The notes under the pieces: model-generated
What the model was told of the DNA's origin: nothing
Seen by the model: the letters and a program-made list of their open reading frames with translations, nothing else
Databases searched by the model: none
Translations under genes and position numbers: made by a program
Shown here: positions 57,816 to 64,000 of the stretch, piece after piece
Layout of the letters: each line of letters opens with the position of its first letter
How positions within the stretch are numbered: the stretch's first letter is position 1
DNA from: Magnetofaba australis IT-1
Lineage (GTDB): Bacteria; Pseudomonadota; Magnetococcia; Magnetococcales; Magnetococcaceae
NCBI RefSeq assembly: GCF_002109495.1
Contig: NZ_LVJN01000021.1
Span: 552,162 to 616,161, forward strand
Reading direction: 5' to 3'
Length of the DNA: 64,000 nucleotides

Positions 57816-57996
57816 GACCTCCTGCCGCACACACTTTTTGGCTTTTCTGAGCTTGAGGCTTTTAGAGCATTCGCTCCTGTCGGCTTTGCCGACATATCGC
57901 TCACTGCCGTTTCCCCGACGGCCTCCTTGCTGGTTCGACGCTCCCAGCACCCCCTAACTCCTTACTGGCTCGACCTCTGTTCTATGGGGAAACGGC
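57816..57996 (-). repeat. Right copy of ~180-bp structured inverted repeat
   Basis: Inverse of the 54931 copy: ACACTTTTTGGCTTT, GCATTCGCTCC, GTCGGCTTTGCCGAC, GCCGTTTCCCCGACGGC and GGGGAAACGGC. The middle ~45 bp differ between copies while both ends are conserved. Upstream (57689-57815) is AT-rich and presumably holds the promoter of the 557-aa gene. Confidence 0.87.
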
Positions 57997-58004
57997 CAAA
58001 GACA

Positions 58005-58150
58005 ACTGCCACACCGTGGGCGCCGCCCACACCCGCTGGGGGCAGCGGCCCCCAGACCCCGCCGCCGACCAGTCGGCGGCCAACGAGACAGCGCTAGCTC
58101 CGCCTATGTCACGCAAACATTGGCCGTTCTGTACAGTTTCGGCTTCACCA
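58005..58150. repeat. Type-1 modular hairpin element, partial
   Basis: GTGGGCGCCGCCCAC, CTGGGGGCAGCGGCCCCCAG, GCCGCCGACCAGTCGGCGGC and the tail CACGCAAACATTGGCCG. The GAGGGC end is missing, probably removed at the junction with the structured repeat. Confidence 0.82.
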
Positions 58151-58152
58151 CG

Positions 58153-58189
58153 TAAAAAAAGGCGGCTTTCGAGTGAAAGCCGCCTTTTC
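58153..58189 (-). terminator. Terminator after hemN
   Basis: AAAAAAAGGCGGCTTTC-GAGT-GAAAGCCGCCTTTT, 22 bp past the hemN stop on the minus strand. Confidence 0.93.
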
Positions 58190-58211
58190 TATTCCAAATA
58201 TATTCGGAACT

Positions 58212-59618
58212 TTAGATCGTCTTCGAGAACGTCTTGGTCTGCTGGGCGTTGCGCAGATGCCAGTCAAACGGCATGCAGATGTTGCGAATCAACAAGCGAC
58301 CGCCCGGCGTCACCTCAATGCGGTTGCCATCGTCGGTCAGCAAACCCTCGCCCACCATGCGCTTGACGTCCGCCTCCTCGGCGCCGAAGTAGTCGGAGAA
58401 ATCGATCCCCAACCGCTCGGAAGTCGCCGCCCGATCCAAGTGGAAATCGCAGATCAGACGCATGATCACATCGCGGCGAATCATGTCGTCGTCGCTCAGA
58501 CGCATGCCCTTGAAGATCGCCAGATCCCCCGCCTCGATCAGCTCATAATACTCCGGCAGCTCCTTGCGGTTCTGCGCGTAGATATCGCCAATCTGACTGA
58601 TGGAGGTGGCCCCCATGGAGACCAGATCGCACTCGGCATGGGTGGTGTAGCCCTGGAAGTTGCGATGCAACACGCCATTGCGCTGGGCCATGGCCAGTTC
58701 GTCGTCGGGTTTGGCGAAGTGGTCCATGCCGATGTAGACGTGCCCGGCGTCGGTGAGCTGATTGATGGTGTTCTCCAGGATCTTCAGCTTTACGTCCGGA
58801 TGCGGCAGATCTGCGTCGTTGATGCGCCGCTGGGGCATGAAGTACTGCGGCAGGTGGGCGTAGTTGAACACCGCCAGCCGGTCCGGATCCAGATCGCGAA
58901 TAGAGGCTTCCACAGTGTTGGCGAAACCCGCCTCGGTCTGGAATGGCAAGCCGTAGATCAGATCTAGATTGATGGAGACGTAGCCCGCTTCGCGCGCCTC
59001 ATCCACCACCCGCTTGGTCAGCTCCAGGGATTGCACCCGGTTGACCGCCTTCTGCACCACCGGATCGAGGTCCTGCAACCCCACCGAGAGGCGATTGAAG
59101 CCGGTTTTGCGCAGTTTGGCGATGGCGCCAACGGGCAACTCGCGCGGGTCGCACTCGATGCTGTATTCGCCCTCGTCGTCGGGCGCCAGGGTGAAGTTCT
59201 CCGCGACCTTGTCCCACAACGCCTGCAACTGGTCATTGTCCAGATAGGTGGGGGTGCCGCCACCCAGATGCAGCTGCGCGACCTTGCGCTTGCGGTCGAA
59301 CAGCCGCCCCATGCGCTCGATCTCTTTGAACAGGTTCTCCAGATAGGGAACCGCCTTTTCCCGCACCGGCGTAATCACCTTGTTGCAGGCGCAGTAGTAG
59401 CACACCGTGTCGCAAAACGGGATGTGGAAGTAGAGCGATAGCGGCTTATCCGGGTCCGCCGCCTGGGAGCGCGCCACCCCGGCGCGGAAGTCGTCCGGCG
59501 TAAACCCCTCCTTGAAGTGCGGCGCCGTGGGGTAGGAGGTGTAGCGCGGCCCAGAGACGTTGTAGCGGTCGATCAGTTCGCGATCGAATTTGACCACTTG
59601 GGAGACGACGCTGCTCAT
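58212..59618 (-). CDS. hemN: Oxygen-independent coproporphyrinogen III oxidase
   Basis: 468 residues. HemN N-terminus ([18 protein letters not shown]), radical-SAM ligands in [63 protein letters not shown] and the C-terminal HemN domain. It decarboxylates coproporphyrinogen anaerobically using SAM. The start overlaps the hemE stop by four bases. No aerobic hemF is in the window. Confidence 0.97.
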   Translation of the reverse strand: MSSVVSQVVKFDRELIDRYNVSGPRYTSYPTAPHFKEGFTPDDFRAGVARSQAADPDKPLSLYFHIPFCDTVCYYCACNKVITPVREKAVPYLENLFKEIERMGRLFDRKRKVAQLHLGGGTPTYLDNDQLQALWDKVAENFTLAPDDEGEYSIECDPRELPVGAIAKLRKTGFNRLSVGLQDLDPVVQKAVNRVQSLELTKRVVDEAREAGYVSINLDLIYGLPFQTEAGFANTVEASIRDLDPDRLAVFNYAHLPQYFMPQRRINDADLPHPDVKLKILENTINQLTDAGHVYIGMDHFAKPDDELAMAQRNGVLHRNFQGYTTHAECDLVSMGATSISQIGDIYAQNRKELPEYYELIEAGDLAIFKGMRLSDDDMIRRDVIMRLICDFHLDRAATSERLGIDFSDYFGAEEADVKRMVGEGLLTDDGNRIEVTPGGRLLIRNICMPFDWHLRNAQQTKTFSKTI

Positions 59619-60678
59619 GCGCCGCCCCCATGGATGCGGCGCGACTCCTCATGCACCGCGTCCACCAGCACCGCCACCCGCTCCGGATCCATATCCGGCG
59701 CCATGCCGTGACCCAGATTGAAAATGTGGCCGGGGTTAGGGCCGAACTTCTCCAGCAGACTCTTGACCTCGGCGCGGATGCGCTCGGGCGAAGCGTAGAG
59801 AATCGCCGGATCCATATTGCCCTGCAGCGCCACCCGATTGCCCAGACGCTCCCGCGCCGCACCGATATCGGCGGTCCAATCCATGCCCACCACGTCGCAG
59901 CCGGAGGCGGCGATATCGTCGAGCATATGCCCGCACCCTTTGGCGAACAGGATGATGGGGACCGGCGCGCCGTCGGGCGGCTCGATCTGTTCAACGATGC
60001 GCTGCATGGAGCGCAAGGAGAACTCCTTGAACAGCGGCGGCGCCAGAGTTCCGCCCCAGGTGTCGAAGATCTGCACCGCCTGGGCGCCGTGGCGAATCTG
60101 CGCATTGAGATAGGCCGCCACCATATCCGCCAGCATATCCAACAGCTTGTGCATGCTCTCGGGATCGTCGTAGAGCATCCCTTTGACCAGACCGAAGGTC
60201 TTGCTGGAGCCCCCCTCACCATGTAGGTGGCCAGGGTCCACGGGCTGCCGGCAAAACCGATCAGCGGCACGCGGCCATTGAGCGCTTTGCGAATCGACGC
60301 CACCGCGCGCATGACGTAATCCAGCGAATCCTCCGGATCGGTCATCTTCAGCGCGTCGATATCCGCTGCGCGCCGCAGCGGCGGCTCCAGGATCGGCCCT
60401 TCGCCGGTGGCGAAACGCACCCCCATGCCCATGGCTTCAGGGATCACCAGAATGTCGGAGAAGAGAATCGCCGCATCCAGCTTGTAGCGTTCCAGCGGCT
60501 GCAGCGTCACTTCCGTAGCCAGATCGGTGGACTTGCACAAGCTCATGAAGTCCCCGGCCTTGGCGCGGGTTTGACGATATTCGGGCAGATAGCGGCCCGC
60601 CTGGCGCATCAACCAGATCGGCGTACGCTCAACGGGTTGACGGAAGCAGGCGCGCAAAAACAGATGATCGGATGTCAT
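59615..60678 (-). CDS. hemE: Uroporphyrinogen decarboxylase, one single-base frameshift
   Basis: The N-terminal part ([52 protein letters not shown]) and the C-terminal part ([68 protein letters not shown]) are in different frames. The switch is near 60217, where coding-strand ATGGTGAGGGGGGC should be ATGGTGGAGGGGGGC. Restoring one G gives a full ~354-aa enzyme. Sequence error is the likeliest cause. hemE beside a DnaA-box cluster recalls Caulobacter and Rickettsia origins. Confidence 0.95.
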
Positions 60679-60855
60679 GGGGCTCCTTCACCGAATCGGT
60701 CGGGCAGGCGGCGATGGGGAAAAGCGTTCAGAGGGATGTCGCTTACGATGCATGGACTATACGGAAGGGGGCGCCGGAGTGTCAAACCGCGTGGCGAACG
60801 TTTCATTTATCAGGGTTTTTAGAGAAAGAAAAAGATTGTAGACGTTTTTGGTCCC

Positions 60856-61047
60856 TGTGGATAACGGGAGTAACCCTGACAACCATTTGATAATACACGG
60901 TTGAATGCACTCATCAGACGGGGATGGATGGTCTGGTTCCTGCAGGCGCCGTCTGGGGAGGAGTTGCGATTGCCGCTGCAAAGCAGGCGAATCCCACACA
61001 CAGCGGCGCCGGATTTCTTGCACTCTTCAACACCCCGTTGTGGATAA
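60856..61047. other. Candidate oriC segment next to hemE (two perfect DnaA boxes)
   Basis: TGTGGATAA at 60856-60864 and again at 61039-61047, both perfect 9-mers in the same orientation, in the 539-bp gap between hemE and the next gene. The second is followed by an A run. Two GAATC sites (possible CcrM-type methylation) also occur. The position beside hemE is the alphaproteobacterial oriC location. Boundaries are approximate. Confidence 0.5.
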
Positions 61048-61217
61048 AAAAACCACGTCTGCAAAAGGGGTTTGCTATTAACGAAGAAAATAGTGCGCAT
61101 TGAAATGAACGCTCTGGCCTTCTGGCCGGGAACATTCTATATTCCCCGATATCAATATAAGGAAATACTGATTTATGACGCTGCGGCGTCAACAGTTCCA
61201 ACAGCAGGAGAAGCAGG

Positions 61218-61490
61218 ATGCGTCGGATTTCGTTGTTTGTCATGGCGCTGGGCGTTTGCCTGATGACAGGCGCGGCCAATGCGAGCGCCTTTAGCATGGC
61301 TGATGAGTGGTCGGCCAGCGGCGATTGGTTTGACCGCGAGATCTTCGTGGTGGCCAAAGAGCGCAAGCGCAAAGCGTTCAAGCCGCAGCCCCGCGCCTTG
61401 GCGCCCAAACCCAAACTTAATGAGGAGAAGGTGTTCTCCTCAGTCTATGTCCCCAGTTGCTGTCTGCCCGATGAGTTTCGCGCCAACTAA
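61218..61490 (+). CDS. Small exported hypothetical protein, 90 aa
   Basis: GGAG precedes the ATG. Sec signal MRRISLFVMALGVCLMTGAANASA, then a short Trp-rich segment, a basic Lys/Arg/Pro stretch (RKRKAFKPQPRALAPKPK) and a C-terminal CC pair. No family. A terminator follows, supporting a monocistronic gene. It sits on the far side of the DnaA-box region from hemE. Confidence 0.7.
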   Translation: MRRISLFVMALGVCLMTGAANASAFSMADEWSASGDWFDREIFVVAKERKRKAFKPQPRALAPKPKLNEEKVFSSVYVPSCCLPDEFRAN

Positions 61491-61515
61491 TCCGCCGCGC
61501 TCTCATCCGATAAAA

Positions 61516-61545
61516 CACAAAGCCCGCCATTTGGCGGGCTTTGTC
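61516..61545 (+). terminator. Terminator after the 90-aa exported protein
   Basis: ACAAAGCCCGCC-ATTT-GGCGGGCTTTGT. Confidence 0.85.
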
Positions 61546-61587
61546 GTTGAGCATAGAGTGAGATGAGGATTTGGAGAAATAAGAGGG

Positions 61588-61740
61588 AGATGAAAGATAT
61601 TGAGAGCTGCGCCCTCAAACTCCCCTGAAGATCAAAAGCCAAACCGTGGGGCGCCGCCCCACACCCCGCTGGGGTCGCGGACCCCAGACCCCGGAAAAGT
61701 CGGCCATAAATGTCCGACTTTTCCAAGTTTAGAGCTTCTC
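61588..61740. repeat. Type-1 modular hairpin element, variant
   Basis: GAGAGCTGCGCCCTC (degenerate stem), GTGGGGCGCCGCCCCAC, CTGGGGTCGCGGACCCCAG and GGAAAAGTCGGCCATAAATGTCCGACTTTTCC (given as two arms: GGAAAAGTCGG and CCGACTTTTCC). CTGGGGTC/GACCCCAG versus CTGGGGGC/GCCCCCAG elsewhere is a paired substitution. Confidence 0.8.
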
Positions 61741-61748
61741 CCAGTAGA

Positions 61749-62434
61749 TTAACGACCACCAAACAGCGCGCTGCCGATACGAATCAGCGTCGCGCCCTCG
61801 GCAATGGCCACGGCGAAATCCCCGCTCATGCCCATGGAGAGTTCATTCATCTCCACCCCGGGCAGATTCCACCCCGCCGCCTGTTCAGCCAATTGGCGCA
61901 GTTGGGCAAAATAGGGCTGCGCCTGCTCCGGGTCGGCGCAGCGAGGCGGCACCGTCATCAATCCTTTGATCGCACCCCCGGCGCATCGGCCATGCGTCGC
62001 AGCGCCTCAGGCAGATCCTCAGGCAAAAAGCCGCTCTTCTGCGGCTCCCGTCCCACATTGACCTGAATCAGAATCGACATGGGCGCCGCTTCGGGCATAC
62101 GCGCGCCAATGGCCTGGGCCAGCTCCACCGAATCGACGCTGTGGATCATCTCAAACAGGTTGACCGCGTATTTGACCTTGTTCTTCTGCAACGGACCGAT
62201 CAGATGCCAGTGCGCACGGGCATCGTTGACCAAGGGGATCTTATCGCGCGCCTCCTGCACCCGGCTCTCGCCAAACAGCGTCTGGCCAGTGGTCAACGCA
62301 GCGGTGACCGCCTCAGCGGGCTTGGTTTTGGAGACCGCCACCAGACGCGCGGACGCCACCGAACGGCCCGCGCGGTCACAAGCCTCAGCGATCTGGGCGC
62401 GAATCGTCGCGAAGTTGGAAACGATGTCACTCAT
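61749..62434 (-). CDS. PLP homeostasis protein (YggS/PLPBP family), one single-base frameshift
   Basis: Type III PLP-binding barrel. ARLVAVSKTKPAEAVTAAL carries the PLP lysine, then FGESRVQEARDK, HWHLIGPLQKNKVKYAV, IHSVDSVELA, ILIQVNVGREPQKSGF; after the break LMTVPPRCADPE, ELSMGMSGDFAVAIAEGATLIRIGSALFG. The frame is lost near 61970, where GTGCGATCAAAGG should read GTGCGCATCAAAGG (one C missing). Restored length ~228 residues, normal. Binds PLP; no catalytic reaction known. Start at 62434 lacks a clear RBS. Confidence 0.92.
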
Positions 62435-62509
62435 AGGCGCGAGTTTAGCGGTTTGCGCGCACAGAGGAAAGCCGCATGGCGCGCGTGGCCCAGACAGGGT
62501 ATGCTCCAT

Positions 62510-62700
62510 CGGAATTTATCCACGGCGCCTTGTGGAAAGTGGCGAGGGGAGGCTGTACAGAGTGCGGGAATAACCCTGCCTTGTAGCGCTCATCGGACGA
62601 TTCTCCCCAAAAGAATCGTTTGATCAAATGTACTTTATCCCCAATTTATACAATAAAAAAATAAATAAAATCAGTATATTGTCGTTATTATCCACAATTC
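62510..62700. other. Candidate oriC or DnaA-regulated segment with AT-rich stretch
   Basis: DnaA boxes TTATCCACG (62516), TTATCCCCA (62635) and a perfect TTATCCACA (62688). Between the last two is an A/T-only-like tract (TTTATACAATAAAAAAATAA) that could be a DNA-unwinding element. CGGGAATAACCCTG at 62565 resembles CGGGAGTAACCCTG at 60866. It lies in the 384-bp gap between yggS and the prepilin peptidase gene. Confidence 0.5.
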
Positions 62701-62818
62701 CTCAAAGACAAAAGCTACAACGATTTTTTATCAATTCTCTAAAAAAGATGGATTTGTTCTGCTTCCGCCCGCGTTCTGTTGGGCGTCCGGCCTTTGACAA
62801 TACGAGGTTTGCATCTTC

Positions 62819-63586
62819 ATGGATCCGGTCGTTGCCCTATTTGTCTTCGTACTTGGTGCGGTCATTGGTAGTTTTCTCAATGTCTGCATCCACCGTTTAC
62901 CCAATGAAGAGAGCATTATATTCCCATCATCCCACTGTCCTCATTGTAAAACGCCGATAAAGTTTCAACACAATGTGCCGTTATTGGGATGGTTGATGCT
63001 CAAAGGCCGCTGCGCCAAGTGCGCAGAGCGCATCAGCATTCGTTATCCTCTGGTGGAGCTGACAGGCGGTCTGTGCGCGCTGTTCTCGCTGTATCATTTT
63101 GGATTAACAGTGGAAATGGCGCTGGTGGCAACGCTGGGCATGGCATTGATCACCCTCTCCATGATCGATTTTGATCACTACATCCTGCCTGATGTGATCA
63201 CTCTGCCGGGCATTGTGGCGGGGTTGATCATCAGCGTGATTCCTGCCGTAGGCGAGCCGTTTCCCCACTGGCGGGACGCTGTGATTGGCGTGGTGGCGGG
63301 CGGTGGTGGACTGTGGCTATTCGCCTGGCTGTTCGAGAAGATCACCGGCCGTGTGGGCATGGGCTTTGGCGATGTGAAGCTGGTGGCGATGCTGGGCGCC
63401 TGGCTGGGCTGGGAGGGGTTGCCCTTCACCATTTTCGGCGCGGCGCTGATCGGCAGCATTGTGGGGATTATCTGGCTCACCGCCACCAAGCGCGGACGTG
63501 AGCATCCTATTCCGTTTGGCCCCTATCTGGCGGTGATGGGTTGGATCTATCTGTTCTACGGGTGTTTCGGTTCAGTTGGAAAATGA
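62819..63586 (+). CDS. pilD: Prepilin leader peptidase / N-methyltransferase
   Basis: 255 residues, about seven membrane helices. GSFLNVCIHRLP, the zinc-type CPHC ... CAKC pair of the methyltransferase loop, the catalytic Asp pair in MIDFDHYILPD and GMGFGDVKLVAMLG. It cleaves and N-methylates type IV prepilins or type II secretion pseudopilins; no pilin gene is in view. The last residues (GCFGSVGK) run into the start of the IS element, so the true C-terminus may have been altered by the insertion. Confidence 0.95.
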   Translation: MDPVVALFVFVLGAVIGSFLNVCIHRLPNEESIIFPSSHCPHCKTPIKFQHNVPLLGWLMLKGRCAKCAERISIRYPLVELTGGLCALFSLYHFGLTVEMALVATLGMALITLSMIDFDHYILPDVITLPGIVAGLIISVIPAVGEPFPHWRDAVIGVVAGGGGLWLFAWLFEKITGRVGMGFGDVKLVAMLGAWLGWEGLPFTIFGAALIGSIVGIIWLTATKRGREHPIPFGPYLAVMGWIYLFYGCFGSVGK

Positions 63587-63630
63587 CAAACAAGCCGTTT
63601 ATAATGTGTAGATAATAAGCGGAGGTTTGT

Positions 63631-63927
63631 ATGGAACGGAAGAAGCGGAGATTTACGGCTGAGCAGAAGGTAGGCTATGTGCGCCGTCACCTGGTCGAGA
63701 AGGTGGTTCTCTCGGATCTGTGTGACGAGGCGGGCATTCAGCCCAGCCAGTACTATCGCTGGCAAAAGGCTTTGTTTGAGAATGGCGAAGCGGCTTTGGC
63801 TGACAAACGCGGCCAAAAGGCTCGTGATCGACAGATTGCCGAACTAGAAGCGAAGTTGGCAACCAAAAATGAGGTTATGTCCGAGCTTCTTGAGGCGCAT
63901 GTTGCGCTAAAAAAAGTCTTGGGGTGA
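63631..63927 (+). CDS. IS3-family transposase OrfA
   Basis: 98 residues after GGAGG. HTH domain RFTAEQKVGYVRRHLVEKVVLSDLCDEAGIQPSQYYRWQ, then a leucine-zipper-like coiled-coil (IAELEAKLATKNEVMSELLEAHVALKK), the usual OrfA plan. Ends at TGA just after an A-run (CTAAAAAAAG). Confidence 0.88.
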   Translation: MERKKRRFTAEQKVGYVRRHLVEKVVLSDLCDEAGIQPSQYYRWQKALFENGEAALADKRGQKARDRQIAELEAKLATKNEVMSELLEAHVALKKVLG

Positions 63928-64000
63928 GCTGAACGGCTGCTGGGTGGAGCCGGACATACGGGATTCGGTGGTGGATTTCGTGGCGTCTTGGTCAGACAAG
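63926..64000 (+). CDS. IS3-family transposase OrfB, 5' part, truncated by window
   Basis: Reading ELNGCWVEPDIRDSVVDFVA in the frame +1 relative to OrfA matches the start of the partner protein of this OrfA type as I recall it (NGRWV...RDAVVDFV). No start codon precedes it, so expression would need frameshifting, or the overlap carries an indel. The catalytic DDE part lies outside the window. Confidence 0.6.

Larger units (their letters stand above)
63587..64000 (+). mobile_element. IS3-like insertion sequence, left part only
   Basis: Begins at or just before the pilD stop and continues past the window. It carries an OrfA and the first codons of an OrfB in another frame. Terminal inverted repeat and target duplication cannot be fixed because the right end is outside. 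Confidence 0.75.

Overview
The window is a GC-rich chromosomal segment of a Gram-negative proteobacterium and includes its replication-origin neighbourhood. The block rpmH-rnpA-yidD-yidC-mnmE-mnmG-rsmG-parA-parB runs away from divergent dnaA-dnaN-recF-gyrB. rho, rpmE, dnaQ, aroE and hemE lie close by, a grouping I know from alphaproteobacterial origin regions. A dsrC-dsrM-dsrK set points to sulfur redox metabolism. A deep-branching alphaproteobacterium-like organism, perhaps related to the magnetotactic cocci (Magnetococcales), would fit; that is inference, because no marker gene here proves it.

Layout. 0-6 kb: a CHASE2 nucleotide cyclase cut by the window edge, a NIF3-family gene, hypotheticals, and a translationally coupled trio around a glutathione S-transferase-like gene. 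6.5-10.2 kb: a thioredoxin-like [2Fe-2S] ferredoxin, then dsrC, dsrM and dsrK. 10.4-24.5 kb: rph, rpe, an exported caspase-like protease, a DUF898/M48 membrane pair, bioD, ogt, trxA, tRNA-Arg(CCG), thiD, a MatP-like DNA-binding protein with a membrane anchor, dnaQ and yggTU. 25-36 kb: truD, rho, rpmE, a PP2C phosphatase, bioA, ald, aroE, proC, two tiny ORFs and a GT4 glycosyltransferase. 36.4-51.3 kb: the parB to gyrB block, with three perfect or near-perfect parS sites between mnmG and mnmE and a strikingly AT-rich parA-rsmG-mnmG stretch. 51.6-58 kb: hypotheticals, an exported ankyrin protein, hemW, and an islet bounded by long inverted repeats that holds a large protein with a Cys-containing C-terminus and two small AT-rich membrane proteins (toxin/immunity-like). 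58-64 kb: hemN-hemE, two intergenic DnaA-box clusters (candidate oriC), yggS, a prepilin peptidase and the left part of an IS3-like element that runs off the window.

The intergenic regions are full of modular GC-rich hairpins. At least two element families occur in about 17 places, and many stems differ between copies by paired substitutions. A third, structured ~180-bp repeat brackets the toxin-like islet.

Several genes that should be essential (dnaA, hemE, yidC) and others (yggS, the DUF898 gene) are broken by single-base shifts, mostly in G runs. This looks like sequence error rather than decay, so I annotate them as whole genes with flagged frameshifts.
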